Shown here piece by piece: positions 25,471 through 33,420 of a stretch of DNA of 38,315 nucleotides. The DNA lies in assembly GCA_944327215.1 (NCBI GenBank), contig CALVGY010000003.1, positions 1-38,315 of the forward strand, given 5' to 3'. How positions within the stretch are numbered: the first letter of the stretch is position 1; every line of letters starts with the position of its first letter. Under the pieces are notes generated by a model. That model saw only the letters and a program-made list of their open reading frames with translations, did not search any database and was not told the DNA's origin. The translations under genes were made by a program, and so were the position numbers. This stretch comes from Candidatus Gastranaerophilales bacterium (GTDB taxonomy: Bacteria > Cyanobacteriota > Vampirovibrionia > Gastranaerophilales > Gastranaerophilaceae).

Positions 25471-26148
25471 CTAGTATCCGATAGCTATCCAGTTCATGTT
25501 GTAAAATAAACCGCCACTTCCTATATCAAAGCCTGTTAGTGATTGGTGGCTGAATCCGGTATCACTTCTTGTGGTATCCATTGTCCAGCCGTTTTTAGAA
25601 AAGATAGGACAGGCTAAAGTAGTGAATGCTATAGGATAAGTTATTACTGATCCTACATATACTCCCCATTCAATAAGAAGCCCATTCGGGAATTTTATAT
25701 ATCCTTGATTGGTTTTACTTACTTTTCCGGTTACAGAATTCCAAGTCCCCCAAGCTGAATTTGTATAAGTTCTTGTATAAATTTCTGGGTTGTCTCCGTC
25801 ACAAAACCATATTTGTTTAATTTCAGATTCTTCTTTGCCTGTTACAACAAGTACTCCGGAAGTCCCTGTAGGAATATTCACAGGGGTATAAAGTGTTGAA
25901 AATATGTAAGTCCCTTTAGTTTTGTAATCATTTAAATCTGTATCTGATTCTGTAACTGTGAATTCTGTTATTAGTTCTGTTTTATCAGCTTTAGTTTCAA
26001 GTATTTCATTTACATCAGAAATATTTGTATCACAGGATGATTTGTTTGCATCAATTTTATCTGCAAGTGCTATAAAGTTTGCATTGACTTCATTAGCCTT
26101 AGCTTTGGTACCGGGGATAAAAGAATACGGTATCATTGAATTAGTCAT
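25471..26148 (-). CDS. Phage-type tail-fibre protein
   Basis: A 225-residue protein. The N-terminus (SFIPGTKAKANEVNANFIALADKI) is the characteristic start of many short tail-fibre proteins. A coiled segment (about 30-65) leads to a middle domain resembling the pyocin-knob fold (YIFSTLYTPVNIPTG, then YTRTYTNSAWGTWNSV). The C-terminal part (GYIKFPNGLLIEWGVYVG) resembles the tail-fibre gp53-type receptor-binding domain. GAAAGGAAA precedes the ATG. No other phage gene lies nearby, so this is an isolated receptor-binding module or a prophage remnant. Confidence 0.75.
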   Translation of the reverse strand: MTNSMIPYSFIPGTKAKANEVNANFIALADKIDANKSSCDTNISDVNEILETKADKTELITEFTVTESDTDLNDYKTKGTYIFSTLYTPVNIPTGTSGVLVVTGKEESEIKQIWFCDGDNPEIYTRTYTNSAWGTWNSVTGKVSKTNQGYIKFPNGLLIEWGVYVGSVITYPIAFTTLACPIFSKNGWTMDTTRSDTGFSHQSLTGFDIGSGGLFYNMNWIAIGY

Positions 26149-26224
26149 AAATTTCCTTTCTGACTAATTTAATGAAGTATGTTTATTTAAAAAAGGCGTT
26201 TGAATAATCAATTATACCACGTGT

Positions 26225-26254
26225 TTGCAAAATCCGTCAATCTTGTGCTAAAAT
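26225..26254 (+). promoter_or_regulatory. Candidate leaderless promoter for acpS
   Basis: TTGCAA (26225-26230), an 18-base spacer and TAAAAT (26249-26254). The ATG follows six bases later with no ribosome site, the same layout as at ribE. Confidence 0.4.
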
Positions 26255-26260
26255 TCTTGT

Positions 26261-26605
26261 ATGGTAATTGGTGTAGATATAGAAGATATTGAAAGATTTA
26301 AAAACAAATCAGCGGAATTTATAAACCGAGTTTTTACTGATTTGGAAAAAGAATATTGTAATAAATTTTCAAACCCGGAAAGTCATTTTGCCGCTCGATT
26401 TTGCGCAAAAGAAGCTGTGATTAAAGCATTAACAGCTCTTGATATAAAAGGAGTTCAACTTAATGAAATAGAAGTTTTCCATAATGAAAATATGTGTCCG
26501 CAAATTCGAATTTTAAAAGACTTGAATAAAAATATAAATTTTCAATTAAGCTTATCCCACGACAGATCAAAAGCTATAGCATTTGTTAATGCTGAAGAAC
26601 AATAG
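26261..26605 (+). CDS. acpS: Holo-[acyl-carrier-protein] synthase
   Basis: A 114-residue phosphopantetheinyl transferase that moves 4'-phosphopantetheine from CoA to apo-ACP for fatty-acid synthesis. The two signature motifs are IGVDIEDIERF (Mg-binding Asp) and FAARFCAKEAVIKAL (with the catalytic Glu and Lys). SLSHDRSKAIAFV is the conserved C-terminal strand. Length is typical. The gene ends 20 bases inside the end of convergent pheA, with no terminator between them. Confidence 0.95.
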   Translation: MVIGVDIEDIERFKNKSAEFINRVFTDLEKEYCNKFSNPESHFAARFCAKEAVIKALTALDIKGVQLNEIEVFHNENMCPQIRILKDLNKNINFQLSLSHDRSKAIAFVNAEEQ

Positions 26606-27458
26606 CTTTACTTTTTCTATATGAACCGAAAAATCTCATAAATGTTGAATGTTGTTTTATCTGTTTTATGGTGCCAATGATTCCAGGGTTATGCACGTGT
26701 CCTTCAAAGCTCACTATAAATATATAATCCCCAAATTGTTGTTTGGCTGGACGTGATGCTATATAGGAAAGATTTATATTATTTTGCATGAAAATTTGAA
26801 GAATGTTCAAAAGAGCTCCGGGTTTATTTTCTGTTGAAAATGCAATTGAAGTTTTGTCATGGCCTGTTTCTTCTGTTTCAAAATCTCCTATCAGTATAAA
26901 TCTTGTTTGATTTGTTTTGTCATCATTAATATTTTCTTTTAGAATATTTAAGTTATAAATTTCTGCAGTTTTTGCACTCCCGATAGAAGCGTATGTCAAA
27001 TTATAATTTTGTAAACTTCTTGCGGCTTCTGCAGTACTTGGAGCTTCAATAATATTTACATTAAAAGGCATTTCGTCATGTATGAAATTTTGACACTGAG
27101 CAAGAGCCTGAGGGTGAGATATTATGCCTGTTATGGATGAAAATTCTGTTGTTCTTGCAAGCAAACAGTGATGAATTGGCATATAATGCTCAGATAATAT
27201 TCTAATGTTAGGGTTTTTGGTTGTCATAAGATTGTCTAAAGATTCTCTTACAGTTCCTTCTATTGAATTTTCAACAGCCAAAACTCCTAAAGTATCAGGG
27301 TTGTCATCAACATATTCAACAACCTGTCTAATTGTGGGCATAGGTGTCGGATAAGCGTTAATATTGAATTTGTCACAAAAATAGTCTTTTGCCATTTCAG
27401 TAAAAGAAGCTTGTGGCCCAAGGTATGCAATTGATTTTACATTTTCAAAATTTAACAT
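26586..27458 (-). CDS. pheA: Prephenate dehydratase
   Basis: A 290-residue enzyme converting prephenate to phenylpyruvate in phenylalanine synthesis. The catalytic domain opens with AYLGPQASFTEMAKDYF and contains AVENSIEGTVRESLDNL and the TRF motif (NQTRFILIG). A C-terminal ACT domain (STENKPGALLNIL onward, with the ESRP-like segment reading ASRP) gives feedback control by phenylalanine. No chorismate mutase domain is fused, so that activity is encoded elsewhere. AAGGA lies ten bases before the ATG. It overlaps the end of acpS by 20 bases and diverges from the phosphohexomutase gene. Confidence 0.95.
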   Translation of the reverse strand: MLNFENVKSIAYLGPQASFTEMAKDYFCDKFNINAYPTPMPTIRQVVEYVDDNPDTLGVLAVENSIEGTVRESLDNLMTTKNPNIRILSEHYMPIHHCLLARTTEFSSITGIISHPQALAQCQNFIHDEMPFNVNIIEAPSTAEAARSLQNYNLTYASIGSAKTAEIYNLNILKENINDDKTNQTRFILIGDFETEETGHDKTSIAFSTENKPGALLNILQIFMQNNINLSYIASRPAKQQFGDYIFIVSFEGHVHNPGIIGTIKQIKQHSTFMRFFGSYRKSKAIVLQH

Positions 27459-27518
27459 TTGCGCTTAATCCTTATTTTTAATATGATAATTATATCAGAG
27501 AGAAAATATCGAGGCAAT

Positions 27519-28892
27519 ATGAGTGAAATAAAATTTGGGACAGACGGTTGGAGAGCTGTAGTAGGACAAGATTTTAATGAAGACAATGTACAACGTGTTA
27601 TTAAAGCTATCGGAAAATATGTTTTTGATAATTTCGGATTGCACAAAAAAATAATTGTGGGTTTTGACCCTAGAAATAAGGCTTTGGAGTTTGCTACATG
27701 TGCAGCTAATCAACTTGCAGAATATGGTTTTAATGTTTTGTTAAGTGATAAAGTTATTCCAACACCTGTTTTGGCATATAATGCAAAGCATTTGAATGCT
27801 TGTGCGGTTATGTTTACAGCATCTCACAACCCGCCTGAATATTTGGGGATAAAATTTATTCCTGATTATGCAGGGCCTGCAACGTCTCAGATTACCGATG
27901 AACTTATGATTAATCTGCATTTGCCATTCCGTCAGAAAGGAAAAGGAATGGTTGAAAAATATAATTTTAAACCTGATTATTTCAGCCATTTGGAAAAACT
28001 TATTGATTTCGCAAAAATTAAAACATTGAACAAAAATATTATTTTTGATGGACTTTATGCTGCAAGTATAGGATATTTTGATAAAATTTTGGATGTCCAT
28101 GGAATTAAATATGATAGTTTACATATGTATCATGACATTAATTTTGGCGGCGGAATGCCCGAACCTAAACCAAAGTATTTAAAAGAGCTTATTGAAAAGG
28201 TTAAGCAAACTCCTAATTCGGTTGGTTTTGCAAATGATGGTGATTCAGACAGATTTGGAGTAATAAATGAAAATGGGGAATATGTTTCACCAAACGAAAT
28301 TATCGCAATTTTATTGATGCATTTGAAAAAACATAAAAATTATTCAGGTTCAATTGTAAAAACTGTAGGTGCAAGTCTTTTGTTAAATAAAGTTGCTGAA
28401 AAATTGGGTGTTGAAGTGATAGAAACTGCTGTCGGATTTAAGCATGTCGGCGAAGCTATGAGAAAACATAATCCGATAATAGGCGGAGAAGAATCAGGCG
28501 GTTTAAGTATTCAAGGTCATATCCCAGAAAAAGACGGTATACTTGCAAATTTGTTGATTTTAGAGGCTATGGCATACGAAAACAAATCTCTTGTTGATTT
28601 ACAAAAAGAATTATATGATTTTGTAGGTTGTAAATTTTATAATGACAGAATAGATAAACGTCTTGATAATGTTAATGAAATTAAGCCGATATTGGAAGAG
28701 TATAAAAATAAATCTAAAATTGGAAATTTTGAGGTTAAAAATATTGACACAAAAGACGGTGTGAAATTGTATTTTACGGATAACTCAAGCTGGGTTCTTG
28801 TAAGACCTAGCGGTACAGAACCTCTTTTGAGAATTTATTTTGAAAGCGACAGCTTGGAAAAATTGGATAAGCTTAGAAGAAGTGACGTCTAA
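27519..28892 (+). CDS. Phosphoglucomutase / phosphomannomutase family protein
   Basis: A 457-residue alpha-D-phosphohexomutase. The phosphoserine loop is TASHNPPEYLGIKF, the metal loop is FANDGDSDRFGV, the sugar-binding loop is IGGEESGGLSI, and the phosphate-binding tail is VRPSGTEPLLRIYFE. All four family motifs are intact. Which hexose is used cannot be told; a product for the sugar-nucleotide pathway of rfbA is plausible. I chose the ATG at 27519 (MSEIKFGTDGWRAVVG) with GAGG five to six bases upstream, not the 27459 frame start. The last 20 bases overlap the convergent zf-TFIIB gene. Confidence 0.93.
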   Translation: MSEIKFGTDGWRAVVGQDFNEDNVQRVIKAIGKYVFDNFGLHKKIIVGFDPRNKALEFATCAANQLAEYGFNVLLSDKVIPTPVLAYNAKHLNACAVMFTASHNPPEYLGIKFIPDYAGPATSQITDELMINLHLPFRQKGKGMVEKYNFKPDYFSHLEKLIDFAKIKTLNKNIIFDGLYAASIGYFDKILDVHGIKYDSLHMYHDINFGGGMPEPKPKYLKELIEKVKQTPNSVGFANDGDSDRFGVINENGEYVSPNEIIAILLMHLKKHKNYSGSIVKTVGASLLLNKVAEKLGVEVIETAVGFKHVGEAMRKHNPIIGGEESGGLSIQGHIPEKDGILANLLILEAMAYENKSLVDLQKELYDFVGCKFYNDRIDKRLDNVNEIKPILEEYKNKSKIGNFEVKNIDTKDGVKLYFTDNSSWVLVRPSGTEPLLRIYFESDSLEKLDKLRRSDV

Positions 28893-29409
28893 AATATCGG
28901 CGTCTGCAGCTTCTGGCCAATAAATCTACAGCTGCTGAAAACATTTTAAATTTTCTGTCCTCATCAAGTGCATCTTTACAGAAGTCATGAAGGTCTATTC
29001 GTTCCTGCTGGTTATTATTAACTTGCTGCGGTCTCTTTTTATTTTTTTGTTGTATATGTTCCTGAATTTTCTCAAATTCATTATTGTCAAGGAAAATTCC
29101 GCCGCAGGTGTAGCATGTATCTATTTGTACTCCGAAAGTTTTTGTTTTCACCATAGGTTTATTACATACCGGACAAATTCTTGTTTGGGTTTCATCAACC
29201 GGCATGAAGTTTTTATTTTCAACAATTTTCCTGATTTCTTCCGCAGAATTATCTGACGCTCCGCACTGCTGTAATTCTTTATTATCGAAGAATATTCCGC
29301 CGCAGTTATTGGCGCAAATATCAACATTTATTCCTTTGTCCGGAATAAAAATTTTTGTCATTTCTATACCGCAAGCAGGACATATTAATTTTTCGTTTGT
29401 ATCTGTCAT
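28873..29409 (-). CDS. Double zf-TFIIB-domain protein (copy B)
   Basis: A 178-residue protein with two zinc-ribbon modules of the zf-TFIIB class. The first is CPACGIEMTKIF...CANNCGGIFFDNKEL (about 10-50) and the second is CPVCNKPMVKTK...CYTCGGIFLDNNEF (about 79-112). Both keep CxxC pairs. A Lys/Arg-rich tail with RSCRRRYFRRHFF ends it. Proteins of this class are widespread in bacteria and their function is unknown; nucleic-acid or protein binding is assumed. The ATG overlaps the stop of copy A by four bases, so the two are translationally coupled. Confidence 0.8.
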   Translation of the reverse strand: MTDTNEKLICPACGIEMTKIFIPDKGINVDICANNCGGIFFDNKELQQCGASDNSAEEIRKIVENKNFMPVDETQTRICPVCNKPMVKTKTFGVQIDTCYTCGGIFLDNNEFEKIQEHIQQKNKKRPQQVNNNQQERIDLHDFCKDALDEDRKFKMFSAAVDLLARSCRRRYFRRHFF

Positions 29410-29930
29410 GAAACATCCTTATAAAATAATTTATCCATTGCTTTTAAAAATTTTGAGCGTTTTGCTAAATTCATATTATTTTTAAGTTCTAAATCATCTA
29501 TTTTAGACCCTATTTCATTATATGTTTGCGAAAGCAATGCTTGACGTCTATCTTTTTCTGTCGGGTATTCTTCTCGCATTTTAATTAATTCTCCGTGGTC
29601 AAAGAATTTGGCTCCGCAATTATAGCATTCATCAATAATGATATCTCCTTTAGCACTTACGGAGTTTTTAACCATACTTGTGTTGCAAACAGGACAAATT
29701 CGAACTTTATTTTCATCAGTTTGTTCAAAAGTTTTATCTTGTATTGCTTGTTTTAATTCATCAATATTTTCTGAATATTCGTCAAACTTTTTTAATTCTC
29801 TGTTGTCAAAAAGTATTCCGCCGCAACCGTTAAGGCATATATCTATATTGACCCCTTCTTTAGACATAAAAATTTTTGTCATTTCTTTGCCGCAAGCAGG
29901 ACAGTTGATAATTTTTGTTGTATCAGCCAT
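29406..29930 (-). CDS. Double zf-TFIIB-domain protein (copy A)
   Basis: A 174-residue paralogue of the next gene, with the same two zinc-ribbon modules: CPACGKEMTKIF...CLNGCGGILFDNREL (about 10-50) and CPVCNTSMVKNS...CYNCGAKFFDHGEL (about 78-115). The first modules of the two copies are almost identical (CPACG-x-EMTKIF), which shows a tandem duplication. The C-terminus (RSKFLKAMDKLFYK) differs from copy B. A GAGGT ribosome site precedes the ATG. Function unknown. Confidence 0.8.
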   Translation of the reverse strand: MADTTKIINCPACGKEMTKIFMSKEGVNIDICLNGCGGILFDNRELKKFDEYSENIDELKQAIQDKTFEQTDENKVRICPVCNTSMVKNSVSAKGDIIIDECYNCGAKFFDHGELIKMREEYPTEKDRRQALLSQTYNEIGSKIDDLELKNNMNLAKRSKFLKAMDKLFYKDVS

Positions 29931-29956
29931 TTTTTTTACCTCTTTTTTGTTAAATT

Positions 29957-29987
29957 AAAAAGTACGGATGTTTTCATCCGTACTTTT
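29957..29987. terminator. Intrinsic terminator after the M48-like gene
   Basis: A 13-base stem, AAAAGTACGGATG (29958-29970) with CATCCGTACTTTT (29975-29987), around a TTTT loop. It separates the M48-like gene from the zf-TFIIB pair on the minus strand. Confidence 0.8.
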
Positions 29988-29998
29988 GTTGTTTCTAA

Positions 29999-30835
29999 TT
30001 ATTTTGTTTCTGCATTTTCTGATAAGTTTTTCAAGATAGTATATGATGCATCCCATCCGTTTAGACCGCCTGTAGCTTTATATTTTGCAATTTGTTTAGC
30101 TCTTTCGGTTTTTAATTTAGCTTGTTCTTTTTGCCATTTAGCAAGTTTTTTTGCATCAGCATTTCTTTCATCTATGTCCGGTTGAATAAATGCAAGAAAG
30201 TTTTTGTATTCTTGGCAATTGTATCCTGCTTTTACTTTAGAAGGGTAGTTGTATGCAAGATAGTCATAAATATACATTGTTCTTTTAAAGTTATTAGGCT
30301 GTCCTTTTAACAAATCAAGAGTGCTTCCTGGCATTTTGCCTAAAACTACAATCATTGCAAGTGGGTTATATCCTGCTTGAATCATTAAGTCTACACCTGT
30401 GATATCTGCAGCCATTTGGTCTTTTTCTGACATATTGTTTAGCGTAAGTTCATTGGCAATTAGTGCTGTGTTTTCAAGGCTTGTATCTACGAAGCTACCT
30501 GCGATGGCTGATGTCAAATTAGATACCAGTTTTTTCTTTGAAGCATTCGCATTTACAAGAGCTCCAACTTCTTGAGAAATAACTGCAGCTACTTCGTTAT
30601 CATTGCCTGTGTATTGGAGATTTGTTTTGCTTATATATAGCTCATTATTAACATTTGATGTGCTATTGCCAACTTCAGTGTCAGTTACGACGAATGTTGT
30701 GTTTGAAGGTAATCCGTTTTTAGAAAGTACTTGTTTCCCGACAGTTGGAACTCTGTCAACTGCACTCCAAGTCGCAGCAAGTGAAGGAACCGCTAAAGAT
30801 GCTGCTAAGAATAACGACAAAATAATCTTTTTCAT
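29999..30835 (-). CDS. Exported M48-like protein lacking the zinc-binding residues
   Basis: A 278-residue exported protein. Residues 1-20 (MKKIILSLFLAASLAVPSLA) form a Sec signal peptide. The following NDNEVAAVISQEVGALVNANASKK aligns with the M48 zinc helix, which normally reads ENELAAVLAHEIAHVxxRH; here the two His of HExxH are Gln88 and Ala92. The usual ExxxD ligand motif reads QMAAD (Q140-D144) before GVDLMIQAGYNPLAM, the normal M48 continuation. It therefore looks like a pseudo-protease kept for binding or chaperone work. The C-terminal 60 residues are Lys-rich. A GAAAGGGA site precedes the ATG. Confidence 0.7.
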   Translation of the reverse strand: MKKIILSLFLAASLAVPSLAATWSAVDRVPTVGKQVLSKNGLPSNTTFVVTDTEVGNSTSNVNNELYISKTNLQYTGNDNEVAAVISQEVGALVNANASKKKLVSNLTSAIAGSFVDTSLENTALIANELTLNNMSEKDQMAADITGVDLMIQAGYNPLAMIVVLGKMPGSTLDLLKGQPNNFKRTMYIYDYLAYNYPSKVKAGYNCQEYKNFLAFIQPDIDERNADAKKLAKWQKEQAKLKTERAKQIAKYKATGGLNGWDASYTILKNLSENAETK

Positions 30836-30914
30836 ATTTTTCCCTTTCTTCCTATTATTTGAAAAGTTATTGGCTCGGTAATTATAAATTAAGCACCTGA
30901 ACCGTTGAGCTTTT

Positions 30915-31604
30915 CTAATCTGTAAATCTGTATTTGATTAATGCAATAATTGCATGAATTCCATCTCTCCAAGTAATTTTTTTACCTTCAGCAAATTCTC
31001 TTCCATAATAAGAAACAGGTAATTCATACAATCTGGCGCCACGTTTTAGCACTTTTGCAGTAATTTCTGGTTCAAAATCAAATCTGTTTGATTTAATTTC
31101 AATCCCTTTTATAAAATCTGCTCTGAAAGCTTTATAACAGGTTTCCATGTCGGTTAATGTTGAACCGTAAAGAATGTTTGTTAAAAGTGATAAAAATTTG
31201 TTTCCTAAAAGATGATGGAACATAAATGATCTTGACGGTTTACTTCCCGAAAGTCTTGAACCGTAACAAACGTCAGCTTTTCCATCAAGAATAAGTTTTA
31301 TCAATGGTTCATAATCCACCGGATCATATTCCAAGTCTGCATCCTGAATTACAATAATATCTCCCGTTGCTTCTTTAAATCCTGTTCTTAAAGCAGCTCC
31401 TTTACCTTGGTTGTAATCGTGATACAAAACTTTATAAGGATATTTAGCATACAAATCTTTTGTTCCGTCTGTAGAATAATCATCTATGAGTATGATTTCT
31501 TTTTCTAATCCGCAAAAATTTGCATCTTCTACTTTTTTTATTATCTTGTCAAGTGTCGCTACTTCATTATAAACGGGAATAAGTATTGTGACTTTGTTCA
31601 TCAT
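30915..31604 (-). CDS. Family 2 glycosyltransferase (dolichol-phosphate mannose synthase-like)
   Basis: A 229-residue GT-A glycosyltransferase. The N-terminal ILIPVYNEVATLDKIIKKV, IILIDDYSTDGT and YNQGKGAALRTGFKEATGDIIVIQDADLEYDP (split donor and DxD sites) are typical of enzymes that transfer a sugar to a polyprenyl-phosphate carrier. SRFDFEPEIT-type and GREFAEGKKITWRDGIHAI segments match the DPM1-like subgroup (here NRFDFEPEIT). It lacks transmembrane helices, as in the short soluble form. The start may instead be the second ATG at 31601, six bases from AAGG. Donor and acceptor are unknown. Confidence 0.9.
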   Translation of the reverse strand: MMNKVTILIPVYNEVATLDKIIKKVEDANFCGLEKEIILIDDYSTDGTKDLYAKYPYKVLYHDYNQGKGAALRTGFKEATGDIIVIQDADLEYDPVDYEPLIKLILDGKADVCYGSRLSGSKPSRSFMFHHLLGNKFLSLLTNILYGSTLTDMETCYKAFRADFIKGIEIKSNRFDFEPEITAKVLKRGARLYELPVSYYGREFAEGKKITWRDGIHAIIALIKYRFTD

Positions 31605-31623
31605 TAACCTTCTATAAAAAACA

Positions 31624-31652
31624 TTTGTAATATTCTAAAAAATATTGTACAA
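31624..31652 (-). promoter_or_regulatory. Divergent promoters sharing one -35 sequence
   Basis: The palindrome TTGTACAA (31645-31652) acts as -35 on both strands. Minus: TTGTAC, 17 bases, TACAAA (complement of 31624-31629), toward the glycosyltransferase. Plus: TTGTAC (31645-31650), 18 bases, TAAATT (31669-31674), toward the HD-GYP operon. Confidence 0.4.
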
Positions 31653-31704
31653 TAAAAACAAAGAGTTGTAAATTATATTATGTGGTAATGAATGGATTAA
31701 GAAA

Positions 31705-33420
31705 ATGAGTGAGTGCGATAAAGATTTGATAAAAAATGGTTTGTCTCTTTTAGAAGAAAAAAAGTATAAAGATGCATTGGAAGTGTTTTTGCAGGCCGAA
31801 AAATTTTATAGTGATCAAAAATCTGACGAAAACCTTTCAGTGGCATTAAGTTTTTGTGCAATTGCAAAGTATTTTACAGGCAAATCTCATTATGCGGAAG
31901 TTCTAAAAATTTTGAATGATGCTGATTATATGGCTCGTTATAGTAAAAGCGCGACGGCACAATTGGTAAATGAATACGCTCGTGGAACCGTATATTATGG
32001 TGAAGGAGCAGAAGATATTGCAATGCGCCATTTTACAAATGCAAAAAATATAGCTATTGAATATGGTGATGAGTTATCAGTGATAGGTTATGTATTAACA
32101 AGAATAAAGCAAATTAAAAGCGGTAAAAAATTCTCTGTTGCAGTTTCAAGTGACCCGCTTGTTTCTTTGGTTAAGATAGGACGTTCAATCAGTGCTGTTA
32201 CAGATATTGATGTATTGCTCAGAGTTATTGCTGAGGAAACAAGAGTTGCAATCCAAGCGGACAGATGTACTGTTTTTTTACTTGATAAAGAAAAAGATGA
32301 ACTTTGGAGCAAAGTTGCTTTGGGTATGGACAGTACAGAAATAAGATTTCCTGCAGATAAGGGGTTAGCAGGATATGTAGTAAAAACAGGTGAACCTTTA
32401 AATATCCCTGATGCATATAAAGATCCAAGGTTTAATCCTGATGTTGACAAAGAAACAGGGTACAAAACAAAAACGATTTTGTGTTTGCCTATCAAAAACA
32501 ATAACAAAGAGATTATTGGTGCGTTTCAGGTATTAAATAAAAAGGGTGGAGTTTTCACAAAAGTTGATGAAGATTTGCTTGTAGCAATAGGTGGTAGTGC
32601 TTCTATCGCTCTTGAAAATGCACAACTTTTCGAGCAACAAAAAGAACTTTATAAGGAACAAAAAGAACTTTTTGAAAGCTTTATAAATACACTTGCAGCA
32701 TCTATAGATGCCCGTGATAAGATTACTGCAGGTCATTCAAGCAGGGTGAAACTTTATGCAATGCTGCTTGTTGATGCACTTGGTTGTGATGAAAAATTTA
32801 AGGAACTTGTTGAACGTGCTGCAATTCTTCATGATATTGGGAAAATCGGAATAAGAGATACAGTTTTGCAAAAGGAAGGGAAATTGACCCCGGAAGAATA
32901 TAAGCATATTCAAGAACATGTTCAGATTACGCATAATATTCTTGATAAAATTTATATGTCAAAAGATTTTAAGATGATAACTGAAATCGCTTGTTCTCAT
33001 CACGAAAAATATGACGGAACAGGTTATTACAGACATCTTAAAGGCGAAGATATTCCATACGGGGGAAGAATTCTTGCAGTTGCAGATGTTTTTGATGCAA
33101 TAACATCACGCAGACACTATCGTGATAAAATGCCTATTCAAAATGTTATTGATATTTTGATTGAAGGTAAGAATAAACATTTTGACGGGAATTTGGTTGA
33201 TACTTTTTTAAAGATTTCAGCTGATAAAATTATTAATGTATTTTTGACTGAAAATCATCATTGTTTTAAAAAAGAAGATCAAGAAGTATTGAGTCATTAT
33301 AATCTTAAAGATATTCACGATTTTATAGTTAATGAAAATGTTAATGATGAGCAAAAACATATTGCAGAATTATTTAATTTCTATTATTTTGGAAATGTAG
33401 CAGAAAATGAGGGAGCTTAA
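31705..33420 (+). CDS. TPR/GAF/HD-GYP signalling protein
   Basis: A 571-residue cytoplasmic sensor. Residues 1-140 are helical repeats (TPR-like), 155-310 are a GAF domain (KIGRSISAVTDIDVLLRVI ... IALENAQLFEQQ), and 330-500 an HD-GYP phosphodiesterase domain: HSSRVKLYAML, ILHDIGKIGI (His376-Asp377), EHVQITHNIL, CSHHEKYDGTGYYRHL. HD-GYP enzymes hydrolyse cyclic-di-GMP; here the signature GYP reads GYY (Gly440-Tyr441-Tyr442), while the metal-binding His/Asp residues remain. The C-terminal 70 residues are extra and helical. The TPR protein gene starts on the base after its stop codon. Confidence 0.9.
   Translation: MSECDKDLIKNGLSLLEEKKYKDALEVFLQAEKFYSDQKSDENLSVALSFCAIAKYFTGKSHYAEVLKILNDADYMARYSKSATAQLVNEYARGTVYYGEGAEDIAMRHFTNAKNIAIEYGDELSVIGYVLTRIKQIKSGKKFSVAVSSDPLVSLVKIGRSISAVTDIDVLLRVIAEETRVAIQADRCTVFLLDKEKDELWSKVALGMDSTEIRFPADKGLAGYVVKTGEPLNIPDAYKDPRFNPDVDKETGYKTKTILCLPIKNNNKEIIGAFQVLNKKGGVFTKVDEDLLVAIGGSASIALENAQLFEQQKELYKEQKELFESFINTLAASIDARDKITAGHSSRVKLYAMLLVDALGCDEKFKELVERAAILHDIGKIGIRDTVLQKEGKLTPEEYKHIQEHVQITHNILDKIYMSKDFKMITEIACSHHEKYDGTGYYRHLKGEDIPYGGRILAVADVFDAITSRRHYRDKMPIQNVIDILIEGKNKHFDGNLVDTFLKISADKIINVFLTENHHCFKKEDQEVLSHYNLKDIHDFIVNENVNDEQKHIAELFNFYYFGNVAENEGA

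Noticed and set aside
24813-26260. Complete prophage
   Set aside because: Only tail-fibre-type genes are present and typical housekeeping genes flank them on both sides; no attachment repeats were seen.
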